From Selenomonas sp. AB3002 (GTDB lineage: Bacteria; Bacillota; Negativicutes; Selenomonadales; Selenomonadaceae): a stretch of DNA of 64,000 nucleotides. The notes beneath the pieces are model-generated. The model did no database searches. It was not told the origin of the DNA and saw only the letters and a list, made by a program, of their open reading frames with translations. The position numbers and the translations under genes are program-made. The DNA is taken from assembly GCF_000702545.1 (NCBI RefSeq), contig NZ_JNIO01000008.1:1488001-1552000 (forward strand), read 5' to 3'. Position 1 is the stretch's first letter; every line of letters starts with the position of its first letter. Below are positions 50,057-61,542 of this stretch, piece by piece.

Positions 50057-51487
50057 TCAGCAACAGCCCTCCCCCTCTGCCAGCTTCTCCAAGCACAGTA
50101 TCATCTGCCCCAGCAGGGCCAGCTCTGACATTTCGTCGTCCCTGATATGCTGCAGGTCTGGCAAGTATTTTTCGGGGATATATTCTGCCAGTTTCTGGCA
50201 CAGGGCTTCCATATCCGTCACCATCTCACTGCGGACACAGACCAGCTCCGGATCGGTCATAGCGAGAGCTGCCCGGAGGCTTACCTCTATGGTTTCCAGG
50301 CTTTTCTTCCTGTCCGTCAGGTGATGCTGATACCATTCCTCTTGGGGCAGAAGGCTGTAGAGCAGATACTTTATTTCTCCGGCGATATTGTGGCTGCCCT
50401 GATGTAGCCTGCCGTCCAGCACCAGCCCCATGCCGCAGATGCTGTAGCCCCTGGGCAGGGAAAGGAAGACGATGTTCCTGTATTTATCCTGCTGGGCGTA
50501 GAAGCCCAGGGCCGCAGCGTTCACATTGTTGGTGATGACCACAGGCACGCCGTACCTTTCCTCCATATAGCCAGCCAGGTCCAGCTCCGGGTCAATCATG
50601 GTGGGGTCCAAGTCAAGGTGTCCCTGCCATACAGAGCCTGGGGTGGCAATGCCTACGATATCATAGGGACCAAAGCGGCAGGCAGCCGTGTCCAGAATAT
50701 CCTCTATGTCCTTCCGCACGTCCAGACGGCCCTTGATAACCGTCTCAGCCTTGAGGGGCGTCCCCTGCTCATAGAGGCGGTAGGCAATTCTGGTCCTGCC
50801 CGCAAAGGGCATCAGCACCAGGGCCAGAATCCTCTCCCTGCTCTTTATCTCTCCCAAAGCCTTGGCAATAGCCCTGTCCTCACTGGTCTGCCGCCACTTA
50901 TCCATCCCGTCCCGGATAAAGTCCAACAGGGCCGCCACATCATAGCGGGCAAAGATTTTGGCGGGAATCTTCAGCACCAGTTTCTCCGGCAGAAGGGTGC
51001 AGGCCGCCTCATACTGATAGGCAATCTGTGGTGCCAGCAGCACGGCCTCGGCTTCCAGCCCCGCTGTCCCCAGCTTTGCCCAGGGCACGGCGCTGAACTC
51101 ATAGTCAAGGCTCAAAAGCTCTGCCGCCTCCTGCAGCTGCTGGGCAAAATACCCGGTGGTCAGCCCGCCGGTGCAGCAGAGAAGAATCCTGCGGCGCCCC
51201 TTGTCCCTGGCCCCTGCAAAGACCTCCCGCATCTCCGCCCAAAGTTCTTTGGCGTGGGCCATGTCCTTCAGCTCGAAGTGCAGGTAGAAGATGCTCTCCC
51301 CCCGCGCCCGGCTGGTCACGCTCATTTCCACGATGACCGAAGCCAGCAAATGGAAGCGAATCTCCCCCTGGGCATAAGGGCCGGACAGCTTGATGTCCCC
51401 CTCACTTGGCTCAATTTTCCCTTCCGGCAATTCTTCAGCCAGTATGTACTGCCTGTACTCCTCCAGCAAATCTGTGCTGCCTGTCAT
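50057..51487 (-). CDS. PTS-IIB-like/ROK-like fusion protein, probable sugar sensor
   Basis: A 476-residue protein of unusual build. Residues 1-85 are unassigned. Residues 90-190 start R-R-R-I-L-L-C-C-T-G-G-L-T-T-G, which resembles the phosphocysteine loop of PTS lactose/cellobiose IIB domains. From about 230 it is like a ROK sugar kinase/regulator: I-V-G-I-A-T-P-G-S-V, V-I-T-N-N-V-N-A-A-A-L-G, and G-S-H-N-I-A-G-E-I. The usual ROK zinc motif is not evident and the phosphate-binding D-x-G-x-T is hard to see, so kinase activity is doubtful. It could be a PTS-coupled sensor without DNA-binding domain. The start follows GGGTGAGG. Confidence 0.6.
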   Translation of the reverse strand: MTGSTDLLEEYRQYILAEELPEGKIEPSEGDIKLSGPYAQGEIRFHLLASVIVEMSVTSRARGESIFYLHFELKDMAHAKELWAEMREVFAGARDKGRRRILLCCTGGLTTGYFAQQLQEAAELLSLDYEFSAVPWAKLGTAGLEAEAVLLAPQIAYQYEAACTLLPEKLVLKIPAKIFARYDVAALLDFIRDGMDKWRQTSEDRAIAKALGEIKSRERILALVLMPFAGRTRIAYRLYEQGTPLKAETVIKGRLDVRKDIEDILDTAACRFGPYDIVGIATPGSVWQGHLDLDPTMIDPELDLAGYMEERYGVPVVITNNVNAAALGFYAQQDKYRNIVFLSLPRGYSICGMGLVLDGRLHQGSHNIAGEIKYLLYSLLPQEEWYQHHLTDRKKSLETIEVSLRAALAMTDPELVCVRSEMVTDMEALCQKLAEYIPEKYLPDLQHIRDDEMSELALLGQMILCLEKLAEGEGCC

Positions 51488-51631
51488 ATCCTCACCCGCC
51501 TTTCCTCCATTGTAGAAGAGGGACCGCCAGAAAACAATAAAAAATTGCTGCCATGCGGACAGTTCTTCGATTGACACCTTCTGTTTGCAGTTATAACATT
51601 GTAAACATCTGGTACAGAAAGGATTGATTTA

Positions 51632-52576
51632 ATGCATTTTCTGGAAAAAGCAAGTTCTTTTATCTCCAAGTATATGGCGGTATTCGTTATCGCCATCGCG
51701 GCTGTTGCACTCTTCGAGCCCCCCAGCTTCAAGTGGGCTGCCCCAAACATCACCATGCTGCTGGGCATTGTGATGTTTGGCATGGGCATGACCTTGAAAC
51801 TCTCGGATTTCAAGCTGGTGTTCCAGCGTCCCCGGGATGTGTTCATCGGCGCCCTGGCCCAGTTCACCATCATGCCTTTGCTGGCCTATCTCCTTGCCAA
51901 GGGCTTCAATCTGCCGCCGGAGCTGGCCGCAGGTGTGATACTAGTAGGCACCTGCCCAGGCGGAACATCTTCCAATGTCATGACCTACTTAGCCCGCGGA
52001 GATGTGGCTCTGTCTGTATCCATGACCATGACCACCACTGTGCTGGCTCCTATTGTCACGCCGCTGCTGACCTGGTGGCTGGCAGGCGCCTGGGTGGATA
52101 TTTCCCTCTCAGCCATGATGATGTCCATTGTGCAGGTAGTCATCCTCCCCATTGTGGCGGGGCTCGTCCTCAATTCCTTCTTTGAATCCCAAGTACAGAA
52201 ATTCGTCAAAATCCTGCCCTTGATCTCCGTCATTGCCATTGTGCTGATTGCGGGAGGCGTCGTTGCCGTCAGCTCCCAGAAAATCATGGAAACAGGCCTG
52301 CTAATCATGGCCGTGGTCATGTGCCATAACCTGCTGGGCTACGGCACCGGCTTCCTGCTGGCCAAAGCCCTGCACATGGATATTGCCAAAGCCAAGGCTG
52401 TCTCCATTGAAGTAGGCATGCAGAATTCCGGGCTGGCCACATCCCTTGCCATGCTCCACTTCGGCCCTGCCGCCGCTATCCCCGGCGCCATCTTCAGCGT
52501 GTGGCACAACATCTCCGGCTCACTGGCCGCCAACTATCTCTCCAGCCGCAACAGCAGGGAAAAGCAGGAAAAATAA
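51632..52576 (+). CDS. Bile acid:sodium symporter (BASS) family transporter
   Basis: A 314-residue protein with about ten membrane segments. N-I-T-M-L-L-G-I-V-M-F-G-M-G-M-T-L, G-T-C-P-G-G-T-S-S-N-V-M-T-Y-L-A-R-G-D-V-A and E-V-G-M-Q-N-S-G-L-A are the BASS motifs, including the sodium-site residues. Bacterial members carry pantoate, pyruvate or other organic anions; the substrate here is unknown. AAAGGA precedes the ATG. The kinase gene starts about 45 bp later. Confidence 0.9.
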   Translation: MHFLEKASSFISKYMAVFVIAIAAVALFEPPSFKWAAPNITMLLGIVMFGMGMTLKLSDFKLVFQRPRDVFIGALAQFTIMPLLAYLLAKGFNLPPELAAGVILVGTCPGGTSSNVMTYLARGDVALSVSMTMTTTVLAPIVTPLLTWWLAGAWVDISLSAMMMSIVQVVILPIVAGLVLNSFFESQVQKFVKILPLISVIAIVLIAGGVVAVSSQKIMETGLLIMAVVMCHNLLGYGTGFLLAKALHMDIAKAKAVSIEVGMQNSGLATSLAMLHFGPAAAIPGAIFSVWHNISGSLAANYLSSRNSREKQEK

Positions 52577-52622
52577 CCGCCGCAATAGAATAAATCCTTC
52601 GATAATATCTTTGCGACGGGAG

Positions 52623-55600
52623 ATGAGTTCGTTGGAAACTTCGGGAAAAAAAGGCTTCATGAAAGAAGCTGCCATCGGCTGTGTCATTGTCGCCGCCATC
52701 CTCTTGCTGGGCACGGTCATCACGGGCAGGAATGCCAGCGAGGACACGGAGACTGCCGTCCATGCGGTGAGCATGATGTATCTTGACGAGCTGGCGGAGC
52801 GGCGCGGGCAGGTGGTTTCCTCCACCCTGTCCAACTATGCCGCCAGCATGGATGCCGCCGTCGGCCTGCTCACCCCCCAGGACCTCTCCAGCATCGCGAA
52901 TCTGCAGGTGTACCAGGCCCGCATGAAGCAGATTTACGGGCTGGAGAAATTTGCCTTCGTGGACAGCGACGGCCTTATCTATACTTCCCGGGGGACACGT
53001 ACGGATGTGCAGCTTTACCGCTTCGACTACAACCATATTGCGGGAGCGGAAGTCTCGCTGAAAGATGTGGAGGGAGCCAAGAAAGTCATCATCGCCATGC
53101 CCGTAGACCGGCTGCCGCTGGAAGGGAAAACCCTGGTGGCCTGCTTCATGGAAATAGACATGAACCGGATGCTGATGAATCTTTCCCTGCAAACAGACAA
53201 TAAGAACACCACCTTTTGCAATATATACACTCGCCAGGGAGAAGCACTGACGAACATGGTCCTGGGGGGGCTGGCCAGCGAGACGAATCTTCTGGATGCC
53301 CTGTCCCACGCGAAATTCAGCGGCGACAAATCTTTCAAGTCGGTGGCGGCGGATTTCACAGAAGGCAGGCCCGGGGTGGCCGCCTTTACCTATGGCAATA
53401 TCCGGGAAACTCTTTGCTATGTGCCCATCAAGGATACGGACTGGATGATAACCTATCTGGTGCGTGACAGCGTCATCAACGAGCAGATCAGCTCCATTGC
53501 CGAGGGGATTGCCAAGCGCAGCTTCCTGCAGTCCGCCTTTACGGCCCTGGTGCTCATGGTGATGTTCGCTGCTCTGTATCTGCAATTCCGCCGGGCTGCA
53601 AGGGCCACACTGGAAAAAGAGGTATCTGAGGCCGAGAACCGCGGCAAGCAGCAGGAGCTGGAAGAACAGCTGGCCATGCAGGAGGAGCTCCTGGCCCAGG
53701 AACAAGAAAAGGCCCGGCAGGAAAATATCATCAATTCCCTGGCCGCCAATTACCGCAGCGTCTACTATGTGGACCTGGACGCCAATGAGGCTGTCTGCTA
53801 CCGCAAGGACAATCTGCTGAAGAACTCGCCGGAAGTAGGAGAGCAATTCCCCTTCTACCAGAGATTTGCCTCCTATGCCGAGCAGTCTGTGAGAGAAGAA
53901 TATCGTTCCGAATTCCTCCGGTGCATCGAGCCGAAGGAGCTTCGCCGCCGGCTGGCGACAGAACCCATTTTCACCTTCCGCTTCCTGGCGGAGCGCGATG
54001 GCCAGGAACGCTATGGACAGCTGCGCATTTCCGCCGCCAACACCACGGCGCAGGAGGACGGCACCACCATCCACACTATTTGCATAGGCTTTGCGGACAT
54101 TGACGCAGAGATGCGCGAGTCCCTGCAAAAGAAAAAAGAGCTGGAAAACGCCCTGCAGGCAGCGGAGGACTCCGGCAAAGCGGCAGAGGCTGCCAACCAG
54201 GCGAAAACCGCCTTCCTCTCCATGATGAGCCATGAGATAAGGACCCCCATCAACGCCGTCATCGGCATGAACGAGATGATCCTGCGGGAAAGCCATGACG
54301 AGAACATCCTGAACTATGCGGAAAACGCCCACGCCGCCTCCATGAGCCTGCTTTCCATCATCAATGACATCCTTGATTTCTCGAAAATCGAGGCCGGCAA
54401 GATGGATATCCTGCCTGCAGAGTATGCCCTGCCCTCCCTGGTAAACGACCTGGTCAATCTGGTGCGCCTGAGGGCAGAGGAGCACGGGCTGACCCTGCAC
54501 GTCAAGGTAGACCCCGAAACGCCCCATATCCTGTTTGGCGACGAGATCCGAATCAAGCAGATTATCACCAATATCCTGACCAATGCGGTGAAATATACAG
54601 AGAAAGGCTCTGTGTCCTTCTCCGTAGGCTTCCATCAGACGGCCCAGGACGAAATCGCCCTGGACGTGTCCGTAACAGATACGGGCTGCGGCATCCGGGA
54701 AGAGCAGATGGACCAGCTTTTCGCCGCCTTTGACCGTCTGGACGGGGAAAAGACACGGAAAATCGAAGGAACCGGGCTGGGCCTCAACATCACCCAGCAG
54801 CTCCTGACCATGATGGGCAGCCATCTGGAAGTGCGCAGCGTGTTCGGCAAGGGCTCCACGTTCTCCTTCTCCCTGCCCCAGAAGGTAGTGAACTGGGAAG
54901 GTGTGGGTGATATCAATGCCGCCATGAAGCGTATTGAGAGGAAAAGGCTTCGCCGCAATGCTGGCTTCGTGGCTCCCACCGCGCGCATCCTGGTGGTGGA
55001 TGACGCCCCCATGAATATAGCGGTCATTTCCGGCCTGCTGCGCCGCACGAAGATTTTCGTGGATACGGCCTCCGGGGGTGAGGAGTGCCTGGAGAAATTC
55101 GGCGCGAACCAGTACGACCTGGTTTTTCTGGACCATAGGATGCCGGGCATGGACGGCATGGAAACCCTGAAGGAGCTGAAGCGCCTTTATCCGGGCAAGA
55201 GCGAGGAAACGCCCATTATCTCTCTGACAGCCAATGCAGTTTTCGGCGCGAAGGAAGAATACCTGGCCGCCGGTTTTTCGGACTACCTCTCCAAGCCGGT
55301 CATGCCCTATGCGCTGGACGCCATGCTTTTGAAGCATTTGCCTGCAGACAAGCTGGTGTTTGACTCGGCAGACACAGAGGAGGCGGAGGAGACGCAGCTT
55401 CCCGACTGGCTCAGTGATATCCCGCTGATTTCCCCCCGCCGGGGCATCGAGTTCTGCGGGGGCCAGCAGGAATACCTGGACGCCCTGAAGCTTTTCGCCG
55501 CTTCCATCAAGGAACGGGCTGACGAACTGGAAAAGCTTTATAAACAACGGGACTACAAGGGTTATACGATAAAAGTCCACGCCCTGAAGAGCATGGCAAA

Positions 55601-56174
55601 ATCCATCGGCGCCTCGGAGCTTTCTGAGCTGGCGGCAGAAATGGAGGAAGCGGGCAAGAAGCATGACCTGGCTGCCCTCACTGCAGGGGCAGAGGTGCTG
55701 CTCTCCCTCTATCGCAGCCTTGACGAGCCGCTGAAACAGCTCTCGGAAGAACAGCCCCAGCAGGCAGGCAGCGGGAAGACAGCCAAGGAACCCGCCCCCC
55801 ACCAGCAGCGCAGCCTGCTCCTGGTGGATGATGACGAGGACTTCCTCGCCATGATGACCCGCTGGCTCAAGAAGGACTATGATGTGACGGCAGTGGGTTC
55901 CGGAGAACAGGCCCTGGCATATCTAAAAAAGGAGCAGCCCGACCTGGTGCTGCTGGATTACGAGATGCCGGACATGGACGGCTCCGTGGTGCTGGAAAAA
56001 ATCCGCATGATGCCTGACTGCCAGAATGTGCCGGTAATGTTCCTGACGGGAACGGAAGACCAGGACAACCTCAAGAAGGTCGAGGAGCTCCACCCTGCCG
56101 GGGTCCTCATCAAGGCCCTGGGAAAGAAAGAGCTGCTGGCGGGGATTGCGGCGTTCTTCGGTAATACAGATTGA
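52623..56174 (+). CDS. Hybrid histidine kinase (Cache-HisKA-HATPase-REC-Hpt-REC)
   Basis: An 1183-residue membrane sensor. A helix at about 15-35 and another near 310-335 flank a periplasmic Cache-like domain. A coiled coil and a PAS-like stretch lead to HisKA with His537 (M-S-H-E-I-R-T-P), HATPase (D-T-G-C-G-I, G-T-G-L-G-L), REC1 with Asp837 ([11 protein letters not shown]), Hpt with His986 (H-A-L-K-S-M-A-K), and REC2 with Asp1112 ([11 protein letters not shown]). REC2 has no output domain. The start is uncertain: ATG 52623, TTG 52632 (better spaced from GGGAG) or ATG 52659. Two chemoreceptor genes follow. Confidence 0.88.
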   Translation: MSSLETSGKKGFMKEAAIGCVIVAAILLLGTVITGRNASEDTETAVHAVSMMYLDELAERRGQVVSSTLSNYAASMDAAVGLLTPQDLSSIANLQVYQARMKQIYGLEKFAFVDSDGLIYTSRGTRTDVQLYRFDYNHIAGAEVSLKDVEGAKKVIIAMPVDRLPLEGKTLVACFMEIDMNRMLMNLSLQTDNKNTTFCNIYTRQGEALTNMVLGGLASETNLLDALSHAKFSGDKSFKSVAADFTEGRPGVAAFTYGNIRETLCYVPIKDTDWMITYLVRDSVINEQISSIAEGIAKRSFLQSAFTALVLMVMFAALYLQFRRAARATLEKEVSEAENRGKQQELEEQLAMQEELLAQEQEKARQENIINSLAANYRSVYYVDLDANEAVCYRKDNLLKNSPEVGEQFPFYQRFASYAEQSVREEYRSEFLRCIEPKELRRRLATEPIFTFRFLAERDGQERYGQLRISAANTTAQEDGTTIHTICIGFADIDAEMRESLQKKKELENALQAAEDSGKAAEAANQAKTAFLSMMSHEIRTPINAVIGMNEMILRESHDENILNYAENAHAASMSLLSIINDILDFSKIEAGKMDILPAEYALPSLVNDLVNLVRLRAEEHGLTLHVKVDPETPHILFGDEIRIKQIITNILTNAVKYTEKGSVSFSVGFHQTAQDEIALDVSVTDTGCGIREEQMDQLFAAFDRLDGEKTRKIEGTGLGLNITQQLLTMMGSHLEVRSVFGKGSTFSFSLPQKVVNWEGVGDINAAMKRIERKRLRRNAGFVAPTARILVVDDAPMNIAVISGLLRRTKIFVDTASGGEECLEKFGANQYDLVFLDHRMPGMDGMETLKELKRLYPGKSEETPIISLTANAVFGAKEEYLAAGFSDYLSKPVMPYALDAMLLKHLPADKLVFDSADTEEAEETQLPDWLSDIPLISPRRGIEFCGGQQEYLDALKLFAASIKERADELEKLYKQRDYKGYTIKVHALKSMAKSIGASELSELAAEMEEAGKKHDLAALTAGAEVLLSLYRSLDEPLKQLSEEQPQQAGSGKTAKEPAPHQQRSLLLVDDDEDFLAMMTRWLKKDYDVTAVGSGEQALAYLKKEQPDLVLLDYEMPDMDGSVVLEKIRMMPDCQNVPVMFLTGTEDQDNLKKVEELHPAGVLIKALGKKELLAGIAAFFGNTD

Positions 56175-56196
56175 AGCAAAGGAGTGTGTCTGCCCC

Positions 56197-58194
56197 ATGG
56201 AACTGAAGTCCATCAAAGCCAAGCTTATCCTGCTCCTCGTGGGCATCAGCGCCGTGCCGCTGATCATCTCCATCATCATCAGCACCCTGAACACCATCGC
56301 CGATGCTGAGGAGGCTGCGGAGGCAGACGGCCTCCTGCGAAATGCCATCGTGCAGGAAAATATCTCCTCCCTTTGCCAGCAGAACCTCACAGCCCTCAGG
56401 ACCCTGGCTGCCCAGCCCGCTGTCAGGCACTATCTGGCGGGGGAACAGGACGAAAGGCTGGCCCTTGCCCTGCAGCAGTCCGTGGACGACACCAATGCCA
56501 TCTTCCAGGACGGCAACAACCTCATCGTCACCGATGCCCGTGGCAAGCAGGTCTGCAGGAGCGACAAGCTGAACCTGACGGAGGTGAGCAGCCGTTCCTA
56601 CTTCCAGGAGGGCATGCAGGGCAAGGAATATATTTCCGAAGTCCTGGTGAGCAAGAGCGCAGGGAATTTCATCTCCGTCCTGGAAGTGCCCGTCAAAGAT
56701 GATAATGGCCAGCCCATAGGCATCGTCCAGCGGAGCTATGACCTCTCCGTGCTGGGTGACTTCGTCAAAGCCCAGGCAGATGACGAAACCCGGGTGCTCA
56801 TCATCGATGCCCAGGGCAAGCTCCTGGCCCACTCCGCCAAAGAAGTGACCAAAGAGGAAGACCGCACCGACGAAAGCCAGTTGGGTTTCGTCAGCCAGGC
56901 TCTCGCGGGCCAGTCCGGCGCTGCCCAGGCCGAGCTGGAGGGAGAAAAGTGCCTCATCTGCTATTCACAGAGCGAAGTGACAGGCTGGGTCATTGCCACC
57001 GCCCGCCCCTACAGCCACATCCAGGCAGCCGCTTACAGGCAGGCCTTCACCACGGCGGGACTTGGTATGCTTTTGCTGGTGCTGGCCGCCTTCATGGCCT
57101 ATGCCCTGGCTGGCAGGGCCGCCGCTCCCATCGCCGCCATCAGCCATACCGCGGCAGAAATCGCCAAAGGCAACCTGGCCCAGCCCAATCTGACCGTCAC
57201 CTCCGGTGATGAACTGGGGCAGATGTCTGCCGCCTTCAACAGCATGATGGACAAGCTTTCTGCTGTCCTGAAGCGCACGTCGGAAAGCGCCCTTTCGGTG
57301 GTTTCCTCCTCCGAGGAACTCAGCGCCACCTCAGAGCAATCTGCCCAGGCCGCCAACCAGATAAGCACCTCTGTCACCACCGTGGTAGAGCGCATCAAGG
57401 AACTCAAAGAGGCCATGGAAGCCGCAGGCTTTGCCATCGCCAATATGCAGCAGCTGCTGTACGTCATCTCCGACAACTCAGACAACGTGGCCAAGGCTTC
57501 GGAACTGACCCGCACCACCGCAAATGAGGGTATGGAGACCATCGAGGCTGCTGTCAGCAATATGGAAAGCCTGGAAACCTCCGTCAACGAGTCCGCCCAG
57601 GTCATCCAGTCCCTGGGCACCCAGTCCCAGGAAATCGGCCAGATTGTGGACACCATTTCCGCCATTGCCGAGCAGACCAACCTGCTGGCCCTGAACGCCG
57701 CCATCGAAGCCGCCAGAGCCGGCGAGCACGGCCGGGGCTTTGCCGTGGTGGCGGACGAAGTACGGAAGCTGGCCGAGCAGTCCGCTGCTGCTGCCGACAA
57801 GATCAGCAGCCTCATCCGCCAGGTCCAGGACCAGACGGAAAAGGCCGTGGAAACCATGCACGCCGGCCGTGACATCACGGAAAAGAGCGCCCAGTCTGTC
57901 AGCGCAGCCGGAGGAGCCTTCCGGGCCATCGCCCAGCATGTGAACTCCCTGACGGAAAAAGTGAGCCAGACCAACAGCGCCATCGGCGAAGCCCACAAGG
58001 GCAGCGACAAGATTGTGGAAGCCGTCATCAACATCGACGCCGCCTCCAGCCGCCTGGCCATGGAAACGGAAACCGTCTCCGCCGCCACGGAAGAGCAGGG
58101 TGCCGCCATCGAAGAAGTAGCCACCGCCAGCCGCCAGCTGGCCGAAATGGCCGGCAAGCTCCAGCAGGCAGTGGCAGAGTTCAAGCTGAGATAA
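56197..58194 (+). CDS. Methyl-accepting chemotaxis protein, dCache sensor
   Basis: A 665-residue chemoreceptor: N-terminal helix ([13 protein letters not shown]), periplasmic double-Cache domain with R-S-Y-F-Q-E-G and G-I-V-Q-R-S-Y-D-L, second helix near 290-310, HAMP, and a cytoplasmic coiled coil with the signalling tip [19 protein letters not shown]. It lacks a CheR-docking pentapeptide at the end. The start at 56197 follows AAAGGAG, 22 bp after the kinase stop. Ligand unknown. Confidence 0.92.
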   Translation: MELKSIKAKLILLLVGISAVPLIISIIISTLNTIADAEEAAEADGLLRNAIVQENISSLCQQNLTALRTLAAQPAVRHYLAGEQDERLALALQQSVDDTNAIFQDGNNLIVTDARGKQVCRSDKLNLTEVSSRSYFQEGMQGKEYISEVLVSKSAGNFISVLEVPVKDDNGQPIGIVQRSYDLSVLGDFVKAQADDETRVLIIDAQGKLLAHSAKEVTKEEDRTDESQLGFVSQALAGQSGAAQAELEGEKCLICYSQSEVTGWVIATARPYSHIQAAAYRQAFTTAGLGMLLLVLAAFMAYALAGRAAAPIAAISHTAAEIAKGNLAQPNLTVTSGDELGQMSAAFNSMMDKLSAVLKRTSESALSVVSSSEELSATSEQSAQAANQISTSVTTVVERIKELKEAMEAAGFAIANMQQLLYVISDNSDNVAKASELTRTTANEGMETIEAAVSNMESLETSVNESAQVIQSLGTQSQEIGQIVDTISAIAEQTNLLALNAAIEAARAGEHGRGFAVVADEVRKLAEQSAAAADKISSLIRQVQDQTEKAVETMHAGRDITEKSAQSVSAAGGAFRAIAQHVNSLTEKVSQTNSAIGEAHKGSDKIVEAVINIDAASSRLAMETETVSAATEEQGAAIEEVATASRQLAEMAGKLQQAVAEFKLR

Positions 58195-58228
58195 GGTAAT
58201 CCTGCTCAAAAAAATCATACCCAAAGCT

Positions 58229-58262
58229 GCCCCCGGTTCATATGAATCGGGGGTGTTGCTTT
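58229..58262 (+). terminator. Hairpin after the first chemoreceptor gene
   Basis: CCCCCGGTTCA-TAT-GAATCGGGGG followed by a T-rich tail (TGTTGCTTT). Related in sequence to the terminators at 60432 and 63755. Confidence 0.65.
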
Positions 58263-58357
58263 GCACAGCCATTTTTCTTTCCCGTAAGCAGGAATCTTCC
58301 CTGTTGGAAGCGAAAGACAGAAAGTGTAAACATATTTCAAGAAAGAGGTGGACACTC

Positions 58358-60415
58358 ATGGAAAGATTTGGCGGCAGCATCAAGACCTTGTTCCTCATCA
58401 GCGTCGTACTCCTGACAGGGGCGCTGCTGACCGTGCAGACCTTCATCAACATCGGCCAGCTCACCAGCACCGTGGAAGAGCAGGTGAAGGGCAACCTTTC
58501 GGCCCACTCCGAGGCTATTGCCGGGAAGCTGGACCAGCGCATCCTGCAGGTTGGGCAGAAGACCCTCGGCCTCTCCCTGGGGGTCAGCCAGCTGAAGACC
58601 TTTGACAGCGATGTCATGTTCGGCATGGCAGACGGCTATGTGCTCTCTGACAGCCTGATCATCGGCAGCGGCTTCTGGTTCGAGCCCTTTGCCTACAGCC
58701 CGGACATCGAATACTACGGCCCCTACCGCACCAAAGGTCCCGGGAACACCGTCACCCTGGACATGGAATACAGCAACGCCGAGTACGGCTACAACAAATT
58801 CGACTGGTACCTGAACGCCATGAAGAGTCCGGGCAAGGTGGCCTGGACCGGCCCCTACCTTGATGAAATGAGCGGCACCACCATGCTCACCAGCGCAGCA
58901 GCTGTGCAGAAAGGCGGCAGGAGCATCGGCACCGTCACCGTGGACATCGGCATCACGGAGCTGGAGGACTATGTCAAGAGCATCACCATCGGGGATAACG
59001 GCTACGCCTTCCTGGTGGGCAGCGACGGCCTGTACCTGGCCACCAAGGACGATGGCAAGAACATGAAGCAGAAGATCACCGAGGAGAGCGACAAAGAACT
59101 GGCTGCCCTGGGGCAGAAGATCGTGGGACTCACCTCGCTGGAACTCACGGAAACGGATGTCTTCGGTGAGGACAGCTATGTGATGGCTGCTCCCCTCTGC
59201 ATAGACAATATGAAGCTGGTGCTGGTGGCTCCCAAATCAGACTACAGGGGTGCCGTGACCAAATCCATCTGGACCAGCATCATCATGGCCCTCATGGTCA
59301 TGGTAGTCCTCTGCGCCGCCATGATCATCATCTTCAACCGCCGCATCGGCAACCCCATCGGCCACCTGATGGACGAAGCCGGCAAGATTGCCGACGGCAA
59401 CCTCACAGGCCATGTAGAAAACAGCAGCCAGGACGAGATTGGCGCCCTGGGCAATTCCCTCAACCACATGATTGAAAACCTGCGCCATGTCATCAAGGAA
59501 GTCACCTCCATGGCAGAGCAGGTAGCCCATGCCAGCCAGCAGCTGAACACTAGCGCCGAGCAGTCCGCCCAAGCCAGCCACATGGTGGCAGAGAGCATTG
59601 TCTCCATTGCCGAAGGTGCCAGCGAGCAGGCAGTAGAGGCCAGCAATATCCAGGAAGCCGCCGAAAACGTCACCAACTCCGTCCAGGCAGTGGCGGCAGA
59701 TGCCAACCAAGTGCTGCAGAACGCCATGAGCGCCAAGGACAAGATTGGAGAAGGCCGTGCCTCCATCCAGGAAGCAGTGTCCCGGATGAACAACATCACC
59801 GCTAGCACCGACAGCATCCAGACTTCCATCGAGAAGCTCAATCAAAGCTCCAAGGAAATCTCCGACATCGTGGATATGATCACGGGCATCGCCGAGCAGA
59901 CCAACCTGCTGGCCCTGAACGCCGCCATCGAGGCCGCCCGGGCAGGCGAGGCAGGCCGTGGCTTTGCGGTGGTAGCCGATGAAGTGCGGAAGCTGGCGGA
60001 AAACTCCAACCAGTCCTCCCAGCAGATAGCCGCCCTGGTGCGCTCCAACCTGGAAGACATGAAGTCAGCGGTGGAAGCCAGTCGCACCGGCACCCAGAGC
60101 GTCATGGAAGGCATCAACACCGTGCAGACCGCCGACAAGGCCTTTGCCGACATCGTGACGGTCATTGATGACCTGACCGCCCAGATACAGCGCATAGCCA
60201 AGGCCATCGAAGACATGGCAAGCGACAACGAGCGCATGCTCCAGGCCAGCGTCAACATCAGCAAGACCAGCGGCAAGAACTCTGACGAAGCCCAGTCCGT
60301 CTCCGCCGCCGGCCAGCAGCAGAGCGCCTCCATGCACGAAATCTCCGACGCCGCCCGCGGCCTGGCCTCCCTGGCAGGAGATCTGCAGGATGAAATGAAG
60401 AAATTCAAAATCTGA
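58358..60415 (+). CDS. Methyl-accepting chemotaxis protein, dCache sensor
   Basis: A 685-residue chemoreceptor with N-terminal helix ([13 protein letters not shown]), dCache sensor containing F-D-W-Y-L-N-A-M-K and W-T-G-P-Y-L-D-E, second helix near 310-330, HAMP and the signalling tip [19 protein letters not shown]. The sensor region differs from its neighbour, so it should detect another ligand. The start at 58358 has AGAGGTGG upstream; the longer frame crosses the terminator region. Confidence 0.92.
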   Translation: MERFGGSIKTLFLISVVLLTGALLTVQTFINIGQLTSTVEEQVKGNLSAHSEAIAGKLDQRILQVGQKTLGLSLGVSQLKTFDSDVMFGMADGYVLSDSLIIGSGFWFEPFAYSPDIEYYGPYRTKGPGNTVTLDMEYSNAEYGYNKFDWYLNAMKSPGKVAWTGPYLDEMSGTTMLTSAAAVQKGGRSIGTVTVDIGITELEDYVKSITIGDNGYAFLVGSDGLYLATKDDGKNMKQKITEESDKELAALGQKIVGLTSLELTETDVFGEDSYVMAAPLCIDNMKLVLVAPKSDYRGAVTKSIWTSIIMALMVMVVLCAAMIIIFNRRIGNPIGHLMDEAGKIADGNLTGHVENSSQDEIGALGNSLNHMIENLRHVIKEVTSMAEQVAHASQQLNTSAEQSAQASHMVAESIVSIAEGASEQAVEASNIQEAAENVTNSVQAVAADANQVLQNAMSAKDKIGEGRASIQEAVSRMNNITASTDSIQTSIEKLNQSSKEISDIVDMITGIAEQTNLLALNAAIEAARAGEAGRGFAVVADEVRKLAENSNQSSQQIAALVRSNLEDMKSAVEASRTGTQSVMEGINTVQTADKAFADIVTVIDDLTAQIQRIAKAIEDMASDNERMLQASVNISKTSGKNSDEAQSVSAAGQQQSASMHEISDAARGLASLAGDLQDEMKKFKI

Positions 60416-60431
60416 CAAGAGCATAGAATCA

Positions 60432-60481
60432 GCATAAAGCAAGGCCCCCGGTCACACGACACCGGGGGCCTTGCTTTATGC
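60432..60481. terminator. Strong bidirectional terminator
   Basis: A 21-bp perfect stem, GCATAAAGCAAGG-CCCCCGGT paired with its complement around an 8-nt loop, between the chemoreceptor and btuF genes. Confidence 0.9.
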
Positions 60482-60502
60482 AAGATTTGCCATTAACTTC
60501 TC

Positions 60503-61528
60503 TTACTTCGCGGCTGCACCGTGGATTTCTTCTGCCATGCGCACCAGCGCATCAACTGTCCGCACGCCCGGGGTGATTTCGGACAGCTTCACCTTCACGA
60601 AGTGGTTTTCCTTCACTGCCTTCACATTGGCCAACTGGGGATTATCCTTGATGGCGGCTACCTTCTGCTGGAAGTCGTCGTCATTGCGGATGCCGTTGCT
60701 GTAGTCTGCAATGATGATGTACTCCGGGTCTGCTGCCACCACATTTTCCCAGCTGACGGCGGCCCAGGTCTTGTCCACGCCGGCATTTTCCATGACGTTC
60801 TCCGCGCCGATGAGCTTCAGGATATTGGTGGTATAGCCCTTGAAGGCTGTGAAAGGCTTGCCGTCGCTGGCATCATAGACGAAAATTTTCTTCTTGGGCA
60901 GCTTCTCAATCTTGCCCTGCACAGCGGCCAGCTTCTCCTTCTCCGATTTCACCCAGGCCTCGGCCTTGTCACGGACGCCGAAAATATCTCCCAGCTTCAG
61001 CATATCCTCGAACACCGTGTCCAGATTGGCATCCAGCTTCTGCATGGAGGAGGGCACGTAAATGGGCACATTCTTGGCGGTGATTTTCTCTGCCGGGATG
61101 CCCCGCTTGGTGAAGGGCACTTCCCAGCCTGTGGCAAAGTCAGGATTCTCTGCCATGAAGGTCTCATAGGAAGGCCATTTATCCGACAGCACCTTCACCT
61201 TGTCATAGGCGGCCTGCAGGGGCGGATAGATTTCCTCCTCCTTCATGGCCGTGCCTGCCATCTTGTCCTCCAGCCCCAGGGCCAGCAGCATTTCCGTGGT
61301 AGCCTGGGACATGGAAATGGCATGGGCGGGAGCCTTGTCCACGCTCTGCTTCACTTCCTGGCCGTCCAGGGTCTCCGTCCAGGAAACGGGATAGGCAGCG
61401 GCCTTTTCGCTGGTTGCGGCGGGCTTGTCGCTGGCTGGGGCCTGCTTTTCAGCGCCGCAGCCGGCAATCACTATGGCAGACATGACACAAAGTCCTGCTA
61501 TGAGGCCTTTCCTTAACCACATCTTCAT
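60503..61528 (-). CDS. btuF: Cobalamin-type ABC transporter substrate-binding lipoprotein
   Basis: A 341-residue lipoprotein: hydrophobic leader then lipobox I-V-I-A-G-C. The mature part is a class III (FhuD/BtuF) binding protein with H-A-I-S-M-S-Q-A-T-T-E-M-L-L-A-L-G-L and A-A-V-S-W-E-N-V-V-A-A-D-P-E-Y-I-I. Alone it could be for iron complexes or corrinoids; the cobalamin riboswitch upstream of the operon decides for vitamin B12. The ATG at 61528 follows AAAGGAG. Last gene of btuCDF. Confidence 0.88.
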   Translation of the reverse strand: MKMWLRKGLIAGLCVMSAIVIAGCGAEKQAPASDKPAATSEKAAAYPVSWTETLDGQEVKQSVDKAPAHAISMSQATTEMLLALGLEDKMAGTAMKEEEIYPPLQAAYDKVKVLSDKWPSYETFMAENPDFATGWEVPFTKRGIPAEKITAKNVPIYVPSSMQKLDANLDTVFEDMLKLGDIFGVRDKAEAWVKSEKEKLAAVQGKIEKLPKKKIFVYDASDGKPFTAFKGYTTNILKLIGAENVMENAGVDKTWAAVSWENVVAADPEYIIIADYSNGIRNDDDFQQKVAAIKDNPQLANVKAVKENHFVKVKLSEITPGVRTVDALVRMAEEIHGAAAK

Positions 61529-61542
61529 GCTTATGACTCCTT

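Noticed and set aside
52494-55802. A 1,102-codon open frame on the minus strand
   Set aside because: It is the shadow of the histidine kinase gene on the other strand; the translation is rich in His, Gln, Gly and Leu with no recognisable domain.
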